Made by a program: the position numbers and the translations under genes. Source: Candidatus Sysuiplasma superficiale (GTDB lineage Archaea > Thermoplasmatota > Thermoplasmata > Sysuiplasmatales > Sysuiplasmataceae). Taken from it: a DNA stretch of 64,000 bases. The stretch covers positions 1-64,000 of the forward strand of contig JAGVSJ010000004.1 of NCBI GenBank assembly GCA_019720975.1. The letters run 5' to 3'. Every line of letters begins with the position of its first letter. The stretch's first letter is position 1. Below, one piece after another: positions 42,744 through 51,616 of this stretch. The notes below the pieces were generated by a model that worked only from the letters and a program-made list of their open reading frames with translations, was not told the DNA's origin and did not search any database.

Positions 42744-42965
42744 ATGCTGGGCTCGAACGACGACAGAATTGAGAGAAAGATCAAGCGGCTGAATGCGATC
42801 AGGGCGGAATACGAGTCTGATCTTGCTGACCTGAAAAAGAGGCTGAAGGAAGACAGGATCAGCCGTGAGCGGTACGAGAGGCTTAGTGCCCTCACGCAGA
42901 TTAAGATCGACAGGCTGGTTTCAAAGGTTAAGGAACTGAGGCAGAAGAAAGAAAGGATGGGATGA
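42744..42965 (+). CDS. Short coiled-coil protein (73 aa)
   Basis: A 73-residue, highly charged and entirely helical protein (heptad pattern from about residue 8 to 70, DRIERKIKRLNAIRAEYESD onwards). No family recognised. A TATA-like gatattataaggg (42696-42708) is about 42 bases upstream of ATG 42744, indicating its own promoter. It ends three bases before the convergent hemD gene. It could be a small scaffold or nucleic-acid-associated protein. Confidence 0.6.
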   Translation: MLGSNDDRIERKIKRLNAIRAEYESDLADLKKRLKEDRISRERYERLSALTQIKIDRLVSKVKELRQKKERMG

Positions 42966-42968
42966 AGC

Positions 42969-43715
42969 TCAAAGGAGGCGCATTGCCGCCCTCAGCATTT
43001 CGGTGAAGTCCGTATCCGCTGATTCAGTGAACGGTACGTCCCTCCTTCTGAGCTCTGCCGATGTTTCACGTCCGATGGACAGGACGATGCATCCTTCCAG
43101 CCCCGCAATCAACCGTTCCGTCAGTCCCATTGATGCTGCCCTTGCGAAAACACTCTTCACAACATTGCTGCTTGTGAACGGAACGATGTACCTCTTCCCC
43201 TCAGAAATGTCCCTGATTGCAGCAGAGAGCCTGGCCGTGTCAGCTGCCGGAACCGTGTCGTAAAGACATATCTCCTTCACTGATATGCCTGAGGACGCGA
43301 GTTTTTCACGCAGAACGCTGCTGCCGGAGGCACTCCTGAATACAGCAACACCTCCGGCATCACGGTAATCAGAGAGGATCATATCAGCGACGCCGGATGA
43401 GGAGTGTACTGCCGGAAGAACCGAAGCGACGCCATGGCGCTCAAGTTCCGACCGTGTCGCTTTCCCTACCGATATTACTGTTCTTCCACTGAAAGAGCGG
43501 AAGGTGCCGATGACCCGCACGAGTAGCCTAACCGAACGGCTGCTCAGGAACACAAGCAGGCCGGACGATTCAATGGAGTGCACTATCTCATCAGCACTGA
43601 CAGGCAATATTCTGATAGAAACTGCAGGAACAATCACCGGCTCAAGGCCCAGCTCCTGCGCTGCCCTTGCAGACTCCGCACATTCCTCCTCCGGCCGGAG
43701 AATCAGCACCTTCAT
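42969..43715 (-). CDS. hemD: Uroporphyrinogen-III synthase
   Basis: Cyclises and inverts ring D of hydroxymethylbilane to give uroporphyrinogen III. The sequence of the family is weakly conserved, but the two-lobed pattern is clear: VLILRPEEEC at the start, VFLSSRSVRLL, TVISVGKATRSELERHG, then FRSASGSS, ICLYDTVP, VPFTSSNVVKSV and VLSIGRETSAELRRR. It has 248 residues. The start overlaps cobA by four bases (ATGA), last gene of the hemB-hemC-cobA-hemD operon. Confidence 0.88.
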   Translation of the reverse strand: MKVLILRPEEECAESARAAQELGLEPVIVPAVSIRILPVSADEIVHSIESSGLLVFLSSRSVRLLVRVIGTFRSFSGRTVISVGKATRSELERHGVASVLPAVHSSSGVADMILSDYRDAGGVAVFRSASGSSVLREKLASSGISVKEICLYDTVPAADTARLSAAIRDISEGKRYIVPFTSSNVVKSVFARAASMGLTERLIAGLEGCIVLSIGRETSAELRRRDVPFTESADTDFTEMLRAAMRLL

Positions 43716-44470
43716 GAACCATCAGCCAGCCTTGTCATGTAGTTGACCGTCTCGCCTACAACAATCAGGCCTGCCGCATCATCGCCTGCTTCCGCACAGC
43801 TTTTCCCAAGGTTCAGCAGGTCTGTGACTATGACCCTCTGTGTTCCGAGAGATGCGTTGAGTATGATGGCTGCAGGCGTTTCCGGCCTCATTCCCCGCGA
43901 GATCAGGCCGGAGGATATCTCGGCAGCGCTGGATATACCCATCATGAAGACAATAGTCTGACCGCTGACGTTCAGGCAGTCCCAGCTGACTGCTGCGCCC
44001 TCAGCGCCCCTTGCCGACATTATGAGTATCCTGTCGGAAACACCCCTCACCGTCAAAGGAAGCAGTGAAAGCGAGGGGCCGGCAAGTGCGGAGCTCAGTC
44101 CCGGTATTACCTCGAATTCAATGCCAGCACGCCTGAGATGGAGTGCCTCCTCCGCACCGCGCCCGAATACGAACGGGTCCCCGCCCTTCAGCCTTACGAT
44201 ATCCTTCCCCTCGGATGCAAGACGGACAAGAAGATCGTTGATTTCATCCTGTTCCATCCTGTGCTTCCCCCTTCTCTTTCCTGCGTCTATGATTAGCGCC
44301 CCTTCCCTGACCATGGACAGCACCGCACTGCTGACGAGCGCATCATGAACCACGACCGACGCGCCTTCGATGATGCGCCTCGCCCTTACTGTCAGCAGTT
44401 CAGGGTCCCCGGGTCCTGCACCTACGATGTACACCTTCCCCTTAGCCAGGCCCTTCGCCCCCTCAGTCAC
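43712..44470 (-). CDS. cobA: Uroporphyrinogen-III C-methyltransferase (SUMT)
   Basis: SAM-dependent double methylation of uroporphyrinogen III to precorrin-2, the branch point to siroheme, cobalamin and, in many archaea, heme. Motifs are VYIVGAGPGDPELLTVRA near residue 11, VVHDALVS, IVRLKGGDPFVFGRGAEEA near 95 and VIPGLSSALAGP. It has 252 residues. It overlaps hemC by eight bases and hemD by four. Its location inside the heme operon is consistent with precorrin-2 being the common intermediate. Confidence 0.93.
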   Translation of the reverse strand: MTEGAKGLAKGKVYIVGAGPGDPELLTVRARRIIEGASVVVHDALVSSAVLSMVREGALIIDAGKRRGKHRMEQDEINDLLVRLASEGKDIVRLKGGDPFVFGRGAEEALHLRRAGIEFEVIPGLSSALAGPSLSLLPLTVRGVSDRILIMSARGAEGAAVSWDCLNVSGQTIVFMMGISSAAEISSGLISRGMRPETPAAIILNASLGTQRVIVTDLLNLGKSCAEAGDDAAGLIVVGETVNYMTRLADGS

Positions 44471-45347
44471 CGAATTTCACCTTTTCGACAGCGTTGAAAT
44501 CAGACACGACGCGCTCTGCATCATCCAGGGACCGTATGCTCTCCGTGATCCTGGCCTCGATCCTGCCGTCCGGGGAGAGCTTCTGGATCCTGACGGTGTA
44601 ACCGCGCCCGAAAGAGATGGCGGTGATGCCGATGGGGGAATTGCATCCGCCGCTAAGCAGCGAAAGTATCCGTCTTTCAATCTCAACCTCGGACCTGGAC
44701 TCCGGGTGGGAGGCCCTCCGGGCAACCTCGCTCTCGATGAAACCCTTCCTGGATACGATTGCAATTGCGCCCTGACCCGCAGACGGAACGAAGTAGTCAA
44801 CCGGCAGAGGATACAGTCCGTAACCTTCAGGCGGAACGAAATTCAGCCGCTCAAGCCCCGCCATGGCAAGTATGACTGCGTCAACACCTCCCGGCCTGAC
44901 AAGCGATGCCCTTGTCCCCACATTCCCGCGCACGGCGACAGTCTTCAGATCCGGGCGCATGTGCAGTGCCTGTGCCCTCCTCCTTGCACTGGATGTTCCG
45001 ACGGTTGAGCCTGTGGGCAGCCTCGCGAGCATTGAGGGGCCGAGGACACAGTCAAACCTGCTCCCCCTCTCCAGGACTGCAGATATCTCCAGTCCCGCGG
45101 GAAGCTCTGGCGGCAGATCCTTCATGCTGTGGACGCCGATATCCATTTCACCCGATGAAACCAGCTCGTTTATCCTGTCGACGAAAGAACCGACGGCAGG
45201 GTTGAAGGGTCCCTTCCCTGAATCCCCGCTGGTGCTGACCGTTCTCAGCTGCATTCTCTCTCCCATTCCTGCGCCGGAGAGGGCTGCAATGGCCATCTCT
45301 GCCTGGATCCTGGCAAGTTCACTCTTCCTGCTCGCTACGAGTATGAT
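44463..45347 (-). CDS. hemC: Hydroxymethylbilane synthase, start codon non-standard
   Basis: Porphobilinogen deaminase polymerising four porphobilinogens. Conserved parts are HSMKDLPPELP near residue 85, GTSSARRRAQ, RGNVGTR and the cofactor-binding SGGCNSPIG. The first ATG in frame (45296) would remove the conserved N-terminal motif SRKSELARIQAE, which is encoded just upstream. Between that motif and the in-frame TGA of hemB (45348-45350) there is no ATG, GTG or TTG; the codons are ATC ATA CTC GTA GCG AGC. Aligned to the family, ATC 45347 occupies the position of the initiator methionine. It may use ATC or ATA by reinitiation, or be made by readthrough of the hemB stop. Confidence 0.88.
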   Translation of the reverse strand: MILVASRKSELARIQAEMAIAALSGAGMGERMQLRTVSTSGDSGKGPFNPAVGSFVDRINELVSSGEMDIGVHSMKDLPPELPAGLEISAVLERGSRFDCVLGPSMLARLPTGSTVGTSSARRRAQALHMRPDLKTVAVRGNVGTRASLVRPGGVDAVILAMAGLERLNFVPPEGYGLYPLPVDYFVPSAGQGAIAIVSRKGFIESEVARRASHPESRSEVEIERRILSLLSGGCNSPIGITAISFGRGYTVRIQKLSPDGRIEARITESIRSLDDAERVVSDFNAVEKVKFGD

Positions 45348-46334
45348 TCAAACCACTTCTCCCTTCATCCACCCGGCGACCTCAAGTGCATGGTACGTGA
45401 CCACCATATCCGCACCGGCCCTGAAGATGGAAGTAAGTATCTCCGTTACAGCACCGCGGTAGTCTATCCATCCGTTGAGTGCGGCTGCCTTCACCATTGA
45501 ATATTCCCCGCTAACATTGTATGCCGCCACCGGCACATTGAAGAGCTCCCTTGCGCGGCGCACCATGTCAAGTGCCGTAAGCGCGGGCTTGACCATCACG
45601 ATATCCGCCCCTTCGGCTATGTCGAGTTCGATCTCCCTGATGTGTTCGGTCCCTGATGCGAAGTTCAGCTGATATGTTCTCCTGTCACCGAAAGACGGGG
45701 AGCTCTCCGCGGCTTCCCTGAAGGGTCCGTAGAATGATGAGGCTGCCTTTGCCGAATAGGCAAGTATCGCGGTATCGGTGAAACCCTCGGCATCGAGCGC
45801 CTTCCTTATGGAAGCAACCTGCCCGTCCATCATGCCGCTCGGTGCCACGATATCAGCGCCGGCAGCAGCCTGCGATACAGCTATCCTGCCATAAATCTCC
45901 AGGGTGGCGTCATTATCCACGCTCCCTCCCTTAACGATGCCGCAGTGACCATGCGGCGTGTATTCGCACATGCACAGATCGGTTGCGACGGCGATGCTGC
46001 TGTTCTCCTTTATTGCCCTGACCGCCTTCTGCACTATGCCGTCCTTCCCGTATGCACCCGAGCCGCTGTCGTCCTTTGTTTCCGGAAGTCCGAAAACCAT
46101 TGCTGCACCTATGCCGCACCGCTCCATCTCCTCGCAGAGCGCCGGAATGTCACCTATCGAGTATCGGAACTGCCCGGGCATGGACTGAATGGGCTGTTTC
46201 TCCCTGAGTCTTTCATCCACAAAGACAGGATACATCAGTGAGGACGGGCGGACACTGACAGACGAGAGCAACTGCCTGATCCCTTCCCTGCGGAGCCTTC
46301 TCATCCTGACATAAGGAAACTGTCCCGCTGACAT
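45348..46334 (-). CDS. hemB: Delta-aminolevulinic acid dehydratase
   Basis: Condenses two aminolevulinates to porphobilinogen. The zinc cysteines are present in LCMCEYTPHGHCG near residue 120, the Schiff-base lysines in YSAKAASSFYGPF and DIVMVKPALTALD, and SGEYSMVKAAA follows. It has 328 residues. A TATA-like box at 46355-46368 is 27 bases from ATG 46334, so the operon message starts at or next to this codon. No glutamyl-tRNA reductase or aminotransferase genes are in the window. The stop codon directly abuts the hemC coding frame. Confidence 0.96.
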   Translation of the reverse strand: MSAGQFPYVRMRRLRREGIRQLLSSVSVRPSSLMYPVFVDERLREKQPIQSMPGQFRYSIGDIPALCEEMERCGIGAAMVFGLPETKDDSGSGAYGKDGIVQKAVRAIKENSSIAVATDLCMCEYTPHGHCGIVKGGSVDNDATLEIYGRIAVSQAAAGADIVAPSGMMDGQVASIRKALDAEGFTDTAILAYSAKAASSFYGPFREAAESSPSFGDRRTYQLNFASGTEHIREIELDIAEGADIVMVKPALTALDMVRRARELFNVPVAAYNVSGEYSMVKAAALNGWIDYRGAVTEILTSIFRAGADMVVTYHALEVAGWMKGEVV

Positions 46335-46354
46335 CGCCTGTGCTAAGCTTCAAT

Positions 46355-46368
46355 GAAGATATATAGAT
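46355..46368 (-). promoter_or_regulatory. TATA-like box of the hemB operon
   Basis: Reads ATCTATATATCTTC on the minus strand and is centred 27 bases from ATG 46334, implying a leaderless hemB message. Confidence 0.6.
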
Positions 46369-46385
46369 GTCCTGCCGCCGTCAAT

Positions 46386-46396
46386 GATTTAATATC
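46386..46396 (+). promoter_or_regulatory. TATA-like box of the LarE-like gene
   Basis: Reads gatttaatatc and is centred 27 bases before GTG 46418, supporting that GTG as a leaderless start. It lies back to back with the hemB promoter. Confidence 0.6.
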
Positions 46397-46417
46397 AAGA
46401 GACACTCACTCATCACT

Positions 46418-47272
46418 GTGAACGGAGAACACGCCGGACAGGAGTTGCCTGTATGTGATGCAAAGCTTCAGAGGCTCAGGGAACGCGTCAGGTCTGCGGG
46501 TTCGGCTGTGGTGGGCCTCTCCGGAGGGGTTGACAGCGCCCTCCTCGCTTTTGTGGCAAATCAGGAACTTGGCAGGAGATGTGTCGCTGTCACTGCAGTA
46601 TCGCCTTCGCTCGCATCCGAAGAACTCAGATGCGCTGAAGGCGTTGCAGCCGAAATCGGAATTAGGCACATCAGCATCAGAACTGATGAGATGGATCTCG
46701 AGGACTATGTTTCAAACGGACTTATGCGCTGCTTTCACTGCAAGACCGAACTTTCCTCCAAACTCAGGGAGGTTGCTTCCTGCCTTGGCTTCAGAGAGAT
46801 ATTCATAGGTGTCAACAGCTCCGATTTTTCCGATTTCCGCCCCGGCATTGATGCTGCAAGAAGGGAAGGCATAGCATTCCCTCTCGCGGAAGCAGGTATT
46901 GCGAAGCAGGAGGTGAGGCAACTTGCAAGGTTCTTCGGCATAAGTGTTTCCGAAAGGCCGTCAAACGCCTGCCTCTCCTCCAGGATCCAGTACGGGCAGC
47001 GGATTGACGCGCACCTCCTCAGCGCAGTGGAGCAGGCCGAGAGTTATCTCAGGGGACTCGGCGCCGGGACTGTCAGGGTGAGGGTTCACGGTGACATAGC
47101 GAGGATTGAGACCGATCCTTCAAGTATCCATCTATTCCTCTCGGCTGATTCAAGGGGGAAGATTGTGGCAAGGCTGAAGCAGCTCAATTTCCGTTACATA
47201 GTGCTTGACCTTGAAGGATACAGGAGCGGCAGCATGAACCCCGGGAATGCGGCCTTCAGGAACAGCCGGTAG
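46418..47272 (+). CDS. larE: LarE/ExsB-family ATP-dependent sulfur transferase
   Basis: PP-loop ATPase related to LarE, which adenylates and sulfurates the nickel-pincer cofactor precursor. The PP-loop is VGLSGGVDSALLAF near residue 30. The cysteine pair RCFHCK lies near 107, and the third conserved cysteine is in SNACLSSRIQYG near 188, the position of the sacrificial or cluster-binding cysteine of LarE. At 284 residues it is the normal size. No larB, larC or lactate racemase gene is nearby, so a role in another thiolation is possible. Its end overlaps nrdJ by 17 bases. Confidence 0.85.
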   Translation: MNGEHAGQELPVCDAKLQRLRERVRSAGSAVVGLSGGVDSALLAFVANQELGRRCVAVTAVSPSLASEELRCAEGVAAEIGIRHISIRTDEMDLEDYVSNGLMRCFHCKTELSSKLREVASCLGFREIFIGVNSSDFSDFRPGIDAARREGIAFPLAEAGIAKQEVRQLARFFGISVSERPSNACLSSRIQYGQRIDAHLLSAVEQAESYLRGLGAGTVRVRVHGDIARIETDPSSIHLFLSADSRGKIVARLKQLNFRYIVLDLEGYRSGSMNPGNAAFRNSR

Positions 47273-50200
47273 TGCTGCCGCAGTTCAGGCACTTGTAGCA
47301 GCTCCCGTTCCTTACTGTCACATATCCGCAGACCGGGCAGAGAGGCGCATCCTGGTCAGGCGTCAGGCCGCTCCCCATAACTTCCGCGCTGCCCTTCTCC
47401 TGTGCAAATTCATCGAGCGATTTTGTTGCAGGATGGACAAAGGCTGGCTTCATCTCCCTGCCTGAATCCTTCTCATCCACAGACGGCTTCACCTGGAGGA
47501 AATCGGTTCTTCCGAGATATTCCATCCCAAGTATCCTGAATATGAAATCCAGGGGGGAGGTGCATGTCCTTACATTAGGGTGGTCTGTGAAGCCCTGTGG
47601 TTCGAAACGGGTGAATGTAAAGGCGTTGACGTACTTTTCAAGCGGCACGCCGTACTGGAGGCCGATGGATACCGCAATCGCGAAGCCGTTGAGTATGCTC
47701 CTGTAGGATGACCCTTCCTTGTACATGTCGATGAATATCTCGCCAAGCGTGCCGTCTTCGTACTCTCCCGTGCGCAGGAAAAGTTTGTGTCCTGCAATGG
47801 TCGATTCAAGCGTGAAGCCGCCGCGCTTCTTCGGAAGCTCGCGCCTTACACCTCTTGCTATCTCCTGTCCCGCGCCCTTCAGTTCCTTCGAAGAACTCAG
47901 AGGCTGCGATGCCTTTGAGCCGTCGCGGTAAACAGCAATGGCCTTCAGCCCCATCTTCCACGCCTCGACGTATATCTGCTGTATCTCCTCCCATGTGGTC
48001 TCGGCAGGCAGATTGACCGTCTTGGAAATGGCACCGGATATGAAGGGCTGTACTGCTGCCATCATCTTCACGTGACCCATTGGAGCGATAAACCTTGTGC
48101 CCCTTCCGCTTTTGTTTGCACAGTCAAAAACCGGCACATGCTCCCTCCTAACCTCCGGCACAAGTTCGACAGACTGCACGCCGTTCACATAGTCGCGCGC
48201 CGCCTGTATCTGTTCCCTGTCAAAGCCCATCGCAAGCAGCTCCTTCTCGGAAAGATGCGGTGTGAAATCATCTAGGGAATGCGACCTCGCTATGTACTCA
48301 GTTGCGGCCTCTATTTCTTCGGCAGGCATTCCCTTTGCGGCAAGGCTTTCGGGGTTGATAAAAGGGGCACCTGAAAGGGTTCCGCTCCCTGTCAGCGACA
48401 GTATTATCCTTTTGACCTGCTCATCGGTGTAGCCCAGCCTCCTGAGCGCCACCTCGACAGATCTGTTGACTATCTTGAAGTACCCGCCGCCTGCGAGTTT
48501 CTTCCACTTCACAACAGCAAAATCAGGTTCAATCCCCGTTGTGTCGCAGTCCATGAGAAGACCTATCGTCCCGGTCGGTGCGACGTTGGAAGCCTGAGCA
48601 TTCCTGAAACCGTATGCTGAGCCAAGTTTCAGGCTCTCCTCCCAGTCATCCATCGCTGCACGGAGCAGTGACATGTCCACGTTCGATGAATCTATGCCGA
48701 AGAGCGCGTCACGATGCATTGATATCACCTTCAGCATTGCCTCCCTGTTCTCACTGAAGGCGGCAAACGGTCCCTTCGCTGCCGCGATCTCCGCCGACGT
48801 CCTGTAGCAGTGACCTGTGATGATTGCAGAAACAGCGGCGGCAAATGCCCTTGCCCTCTCGCTGTCATAAGGGTAGCCCAGGAGCATCACGGCAGTCCCA
48901 AGGTTCGCGAAGCCGAGTCCGAGCGTCCTGTATATATGGCTGTTCCTTGCAATAACCTCCGTCGGATACGATGCGAAATCCACTATGATGTCCATTGCAA
49001 TGGTGAAGGTACGTATGACATGCCTGAACCCCTCGATGTCAAAGCTTCCGTTCTCGTCAATGAATTTGACTATGTTGATCGATGCGAGATTGCAGGCTGT
49101 ATTGTCGAGAAACATATACTCGGAACATGGATTGGATGCGTTTATCCTGCCCGAATTGGGGCACGTGTGCCATCTGTTGATTGTAGTATCAAACTGCAGC
49201 CCGGGGTCCGCAGATGCCCATGCGGCCCTGGATATTGCTTCCATGAGCTCGGAGGCCTTGTACGTGTGGGCTATCTCGCCAGTTGTACGGTAGGTGGTAT
49301 CCCATGTTCCACCATTCAGGAATGCGTTCATGAATTCATCAGTTACACGGACAGAATTGTTCGAATTCTGGCCCGAGACCGTGAGATAGGCCTCGCCGTT
49401 GAAATCGGCGGGATATCCTTCCCTTATTAGCGCCCTCACCTTCTCTTCCTCTCTCGCCTTCCAGTTTATGAACTGAAGTATTTCCGGGTGGTCGATGTTC
49501 AGTATGACCATCTTGGCTGCCCTTCTCGTTGTCCCTCCTGATTTGGTCGCGCCGGCACCGGCATCAAGAACCTTCAGAAAGGACATCAGGCCTGAGGAGG
49601 TACCGCCACCTGAAAGCTTCTCCTCCCCCGAGCGTATCTTTGAAAAGTTCGTGCCCGTACCTGAACCGTATTTGAAAAGCCTTGCTTCGTTCTTCACGAG
49701 CTCGAATATAGACATCAGGTCATCCTCAACGGACTGTATGAAGCATGCCGAACATTGAGGCCTGGAATAAGCATCCTCTGTCGGGACCGCTCTCTGGGAA
49801 CCGAAATCCCAGGCGAAGCTTCCGCCGCTTCCCCTTATGCCGTACTCGTGGAACAGACCCACATTGAACCAGACGGGTGAATTGAATGCCGCCATCTGGT
49901 GCAGCAGCATGTACGTGAGTTCTGCTTCAAAATTCTCTGCGTCAACACCGCTGAAATATCCAAACTCCTCTCCCGCGATACGAAGCGTGTGCGCCACCCT
50001 GTGGATGAGCTGGCGGACGCTCGTTTCGCCCGCACCGTTGACGCCTGCCTTGCGGAAATACTTCGAGGCAGCAATGTCCACCGCAAGCTGGCTCCATTCC
50101 TCGGGTGCCTCCACCCCGTCCATCTGGAACACAACCCTTCCGTCCGGTTCAGCAATCTTTGAACTGCGCTTTGTCCATTTCACCGTGCTGTAAGGGTCCT

Positions 50201-50381
50201 CGCCATCTGAGGTGAAGCGCCTCTGGAACTTCAGCGATCCTTGTTTACTGTTACCGCTTCTTGAGCCCGTATCCATCATCGTCATCCTATCATCCCTGCC
50301 CGTTTCCTTCCGTTCACGAGCTGCCTTCTCTTCAGACACTGCCTTTCTGACATGTCTAACCGTTCCTTTTCCACTCATCAT
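47256..50381 (-). CDS. nrdJ: Adenosylcobalamin-dependent ribonucleotide reductase (class II)
   Basis: Reduces ribonucleotides to deoxyribonucleotides using a radical from adenosylcobalamin. The large subunit core shows AFNSPVWFNVG, CSACFIQSVEDDL, YGSGTGTNFSKIR, the catalytic NPCSEYMFLDNTACNL and ASNVAPTGTIGLLMDCDTTG. After a linker comes a TSCPD-type domain and a C-terminal cysteine cluster (CPVCG, CYKCLNCGSTTGC) for disulfide relay. The 1041 residues match the long archaeal form. ATG 50378 or 50381 follows the box GGTTAAGTTTAAGCG by about 25 bases. It sits beside the corrinoid branch-point gene cobA. Confidence 0.95.
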   Translation of the reverse strand: MMSGKGTVRHVRKAVSEEKAARERKETGRDDRMTMMDTGSRSGNSKQGSLKFQRRFTSDGEDPYSTVKWTKRSSKIAEPDGRVVFQMDGVEAPEEWSQLAVDIAASKYFRKAGVNGAGETSVRQLIHRVAHTLRIAGEEFGYFSGVDAENFEAELTYMLLHQMAAFNSPVWFNVGLFHEYGIRGSGGSFAWDFGSQRAVPTEDAYSRPQCSACFIQSVEDDLMSIFELVKNEARLFKYGSGTGTNFSKIRSGEEKLSGGGTSSGLMSFLKVLDAGAGATKSGGTTRRAAKMVILNIDHPEILQFINWKAREEEKVRALIREGYPADFNGEAYLTVSGQNSNNSVRVTDEFMNAFLNGGTWDTTYRTTGEIAHTYKASELMEAISRAAWASADPGLQFDTTINRWHTCPNSGRINASNPCSEYMFLDNTACNLASINIVKFIDENGSFDIEGFRHVIRTFTIAMDIIVDFASYPTEVIARNSHIYRTLGLGFANLGTAVMLLGYPYDSERARAFAAAVSAIITGHCYRTSAEIAAAKGPFAAFSENREAMLKVISMHRDALFGIDSSNVDMSLLRAAMDDWEESLKLGSAYGFRNAQASNVAPTGTIGLLMDCDTTGIEPDFAVVKWKKLAGGGYFKIVNRSVEVALRRLGYTDEQVKRIILSLTGSGTLSGAPFINPESLAAKGMPAEEIEAATEYIARSHSLDDFTPHLSEKELLAMGFDREQIQAARDYVNGVQSVELVPEVRREHVPVFDCANKSGRGTRFIAPMGHVKMMAAVQPFISGAISKTVNLPAETTWEEIQQIYVEAWKMGLKAIAVYRDGSKASQPLSSSKELKGAGQEIARGVRRELPKKRGGFTLESTIAGHKLFLRTGEYEDGTLGEIFIDMYKEGSSYRSILNGFAIAVSIGLQYGVPLEKYVNAFTFTRFEPQGFTDHPNVRTCTSPLDFIFRILGMEYLGRTDFLQVKPSVDEKDSGREMKPAFVHPATKSLDEFAQEKGSAEVMGSGLTPDQDAPLCPVCGYVTVRNGSCYKCLNCGSTTGCS

Positions 50382-50713
50382 TACACTTCCCGATACGCTT
50401 AAACTTAACCACCTATTGGCCGAAAGACGTTATTCTTGAGCATTAAAGCTCAGTGATGGATCCGATGCCACGGTATTTTTTAACACGCCACTCTCCCCTT
50501 GTGTTTCGCTGCATGAGAAAGATGGCTGTGCATCCCCTGCTGTGGGTGAGTGGACCGTCAGTGTTCAATCCATATAAGTTATTTTTTGGACCGGATATTG
50601 AATCCATACTGATTGCAATCACTGAATTGATTTGAATATGATATAGTATTCTATATTGTATTCAGATATTAAATCATATTTGTATTCAGATGATATACCG
50701 AGACGGGCCGCAC
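50382..50713 (-). other. AT-rich interval upstream of nrdJ with a 12-base direct repeat
   Basis: No gene seen. The nrdJ promoter (GGTTAAGTTTAAGCG, 50397-50411) lies at one end. The other end, 50585-50700, is strikingly AT-rich and contains TTGTATTCAGAT twice (50656-50667 and 50680-50691, exactly 24 bases apart), plus a GAATA/TATTC inverted pair. The repeats could be operator sites or part of the 3' region of the SAM hydrolase gene, which ends at 50714 after transcription from the other side. Confidence 0.5.
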
Positions 50714-51556
50714 TCAGAATCTCAGCTTCCTGAAGGACACCTCAGTCATGGGGGAGAAGCCAAGCAATATGCTGGCGCTGCCGCCTGACACGGCAAGCTC
50801 CACATTTCCGTGGGAACCAATAAGCACTGAAAGAACACCAGGGCGGGAATCACCGTATGCCCTGCAGAATTCGGCAACCCTGTGAACATCCCTGATGTCC
50901 ACGGACAGTTTTTCGCCTATGCGGAAGACCCGCGAAAACTGCCCTCCGTCAATATTTGTCACAATGTTGCCGAATGTATCGGAATACATGCACATACCGT
51001 ATACCTGATCCGCTGTTTTCCGGTAGGTGCCAAAATTCAGATCGACATACCTGTTCAGCTTGCGTCCCAGCCCGCTGAAATCATTCCCGGCGGCAATGAA
51101 GGCGGCTGCCGGCGCAAAGACGTCCCTTCCATGGAAGGTGTTTGATACAGCGGGAACCGAAAGCCTTGTTACGTCTATCTCCCTCACCTCGGATATGCCG
51201 CTCTTCCTGGCAGCAGGTATGAGCAGGCCGTTGTCCGGCCCGACGAAATAGTATTTCCCTGCCTTGACAGCGATTGCACGTCTTGCCGTTCCCACTCCAG
51301 GGTCGACGACAGCAAGATGGACTGTTCCCGACGGAAAATAACCACACACGCTGTTCAGGACAAAAGCTCCCTCGACAACTGATTGCGGCGTTATATCATT
51401 TGATATGTCAACAATGTCTGCATTGACCCTCGAAAGTATAACGGCTTTGACAGCGCCAACATACCCTCCCTTTGACCCGAAATCAGTCAGAAGAGAAATA
51501 ACCGGTCTGCCATGGTTCTGAGTCTCCCCCTTATCCTTCTTTGCTGTCAGAGCCAT
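50714..51556 (-). CDS. SAM hydrolase (adenosine-forming), DUF62 family
   Basis: SAM hydroxide adenosyltransferase that splits S-adenosylmethionine into adenosine and methionine. It is related to fluorinase and chlorinase but belongs to the hydrolytic branch. Conserved blocks are SLLTDFGSKGGYVGAVK near residue 23, VDISNDITPQSV, LAVVDPGVGTARRAIAV, VGPDNGLL and FHGRDVFAPAAAF. It has 280 residues. The biological reason for SAM hydrolysis in archaea is not settled. RidA follows upstream on the same strand at a 60-base distance; no halogenase-type insertion loop is seen. Confidence 0.9.
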   Translation of the reverse strand: MALTAKKDKGETQNHGRPVISLLTDFGSKGGYVGAVKAVILSRVNADIVDISNDITPQSVVEGAFVLNSVCGYFPSGTVHLAVVDPGVGTARRAIAVKAGKYYFVGPDNGLLIPAARKSGISEVREIDVTRLSVPAVSNTFHGRDVFAPAAAFIAAGNDFSGLGRKLNRYVDLNFGTYRKTADQVYGMCMYSDTFGNIVTNIDGGQFSRVFRIGEKLSVDIRDVHRVAEFCRAYGDSRPGVLSVLIGSHGNVELAVSGGSASILLGFSPMTEVSFRKLRF

Positions 51557-51616
51557 CGGAGGTAAATCGACTCACGTAAATAAAATAATGGTTACATCCG
51601 AAAAGCAGTGGGACGC

